NCBI GenBank assembly: GCA_003550305.1
Contig: QKYT01000027.1
Span: 111,245 to 130,435 of the forward strand
Source of the DNA: Glomus cerebriforme
Lineage: Eukaryota > Glomeromycota > Glomeromycetes > Glomerales > Glomeraceae
Length of the DNA: 19,191 nt
Direction: 5' to 3'
Shown here one piece after another: positions 18,840-19,191 of the stretch (position 1 is its first letter; the number at the start of each line of letters is the position of its first letter). Under the pieces are notes generated by a model. That model did no database searches, had not been told where the DNA came from, and saw only the letters and a list, made by a program, of their open reading frames with translations. The translations under genes were made by a program, and so were the position numbers.

Positions 18840-19191
18840 CCCAATAAGAAAAATGTATACTGAAAATATACTAAAAATATACTGAATATTAAGNATATTT
18901 AAATATGTATTTAAGTATCTTGTAAGCATTATATAAGTATAATTTCAGTATATTCCTTATAAGATAATTATATTTACAAATAATACTAAAAATCTACTTA
19001 AATAAATCTTAAATTATCCATATTTAATATAAAAATAATTCATAAAATATCCTTAAATTTTGCCCGTTTAAGTATATTTTAAGTATAAAATATATACTAA
19101 CTGTATTATATTAGTTATTAATATCTACTTAATTTATCATATAATAATTAATTTAATTTTTATGGCTTTACATTAAATTTTATTAAAATTC
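18840..19191. other. AT-rich terminal stretch with one ambiguous base
   Basis: Very AT-rich, with recurring AATATACT and AAGTATA motifs in both orientations. It has the look of decayed repeat sequence, but no unit could be fixed. Base 18894 is N. No gene seen. Confidence 0.5.

Noticed and set aside
1..19191. tRNA and rRNA genes
   Set aside because: I looked for T-arm GTTCGA-type motifs and tRNA folds and saw none that pair properly. The TTCGAATC near 16426 lies in the repeat block. A covariance-model scan was not possible.

Overview
The window looks like nuclear DNA of a filamentous fungus. It is very AT-rich, has genes split by many short introns (66-118 bp), carries a fungal-type Dicer, and holds decayed Mutator-like (MULE) DNA transposon sequence. 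The extreme AT content, the intron style and the MULE type suggest an arbuscular mycorrhizal fungus (Glomeromycotina, Rhizophagus-like). That placement is inference and no marker gene here proves it. One ambiguous base (N at 18894) points to a draft assembly.

Positions 1-12.7 kb are a gene-dense block with three protein-coding genes. (1) A kelch/BTB protein lies on the + strand (CDS 1141-3588, 815 aa). Its coding part has no intron, but it probably has a 5'-UTR intron. (2) A full-length Dicer-like ribonuclease lies on the - strand (9626 to 4851, six exons, 1437 aa). It has an SF2 helicase with DECH box, a Dicer dimerisation domain, a PAZ region, two RNase III domains with all catalytic acids present, and a C-terminal dsRNA-binding domain in its own last exon. 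(3) A KH-domain protein lies on the + strand (9912-12616, eleven exons, 649 aa). All exon joins were worked out by hand; both multi-exon genes give lengths divisible by three with no internal stop.

The kelch and Dicer genes converge on a 1.26 kb AT-rich spacer. Dicer and the KH gene diverge from a shared 285 bp promoter, so a small-RNA-producing enzyme and a putative RNA-binding protein may be co-expressed. That pairing is the most interesting functional hint in the window.

Positions 12.8-19.2 kb are a repeat-rich block with no intact gene. In order it holds an unexplained AT-rich stretch, a 19-bp minisatellite (13877-14189), a fold-back/MITE-like element with 53-bp inverted arms (14488-14681), and a roughly 2.9 kb MULE relic (about 14816-17709). 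The MULE transposase is broken by stops and frameshifts and is split by two low-complexity blocks. After it come a 58-bp duplication, a 27-bp duplication, minus-strand coding-like remnants (18387-18830) and a final AT-rich stretch. The stop codons and the mismatches between the candidate MULE ends look largely like C-to-T / G-to-A decay, as expected for methylated transposons.
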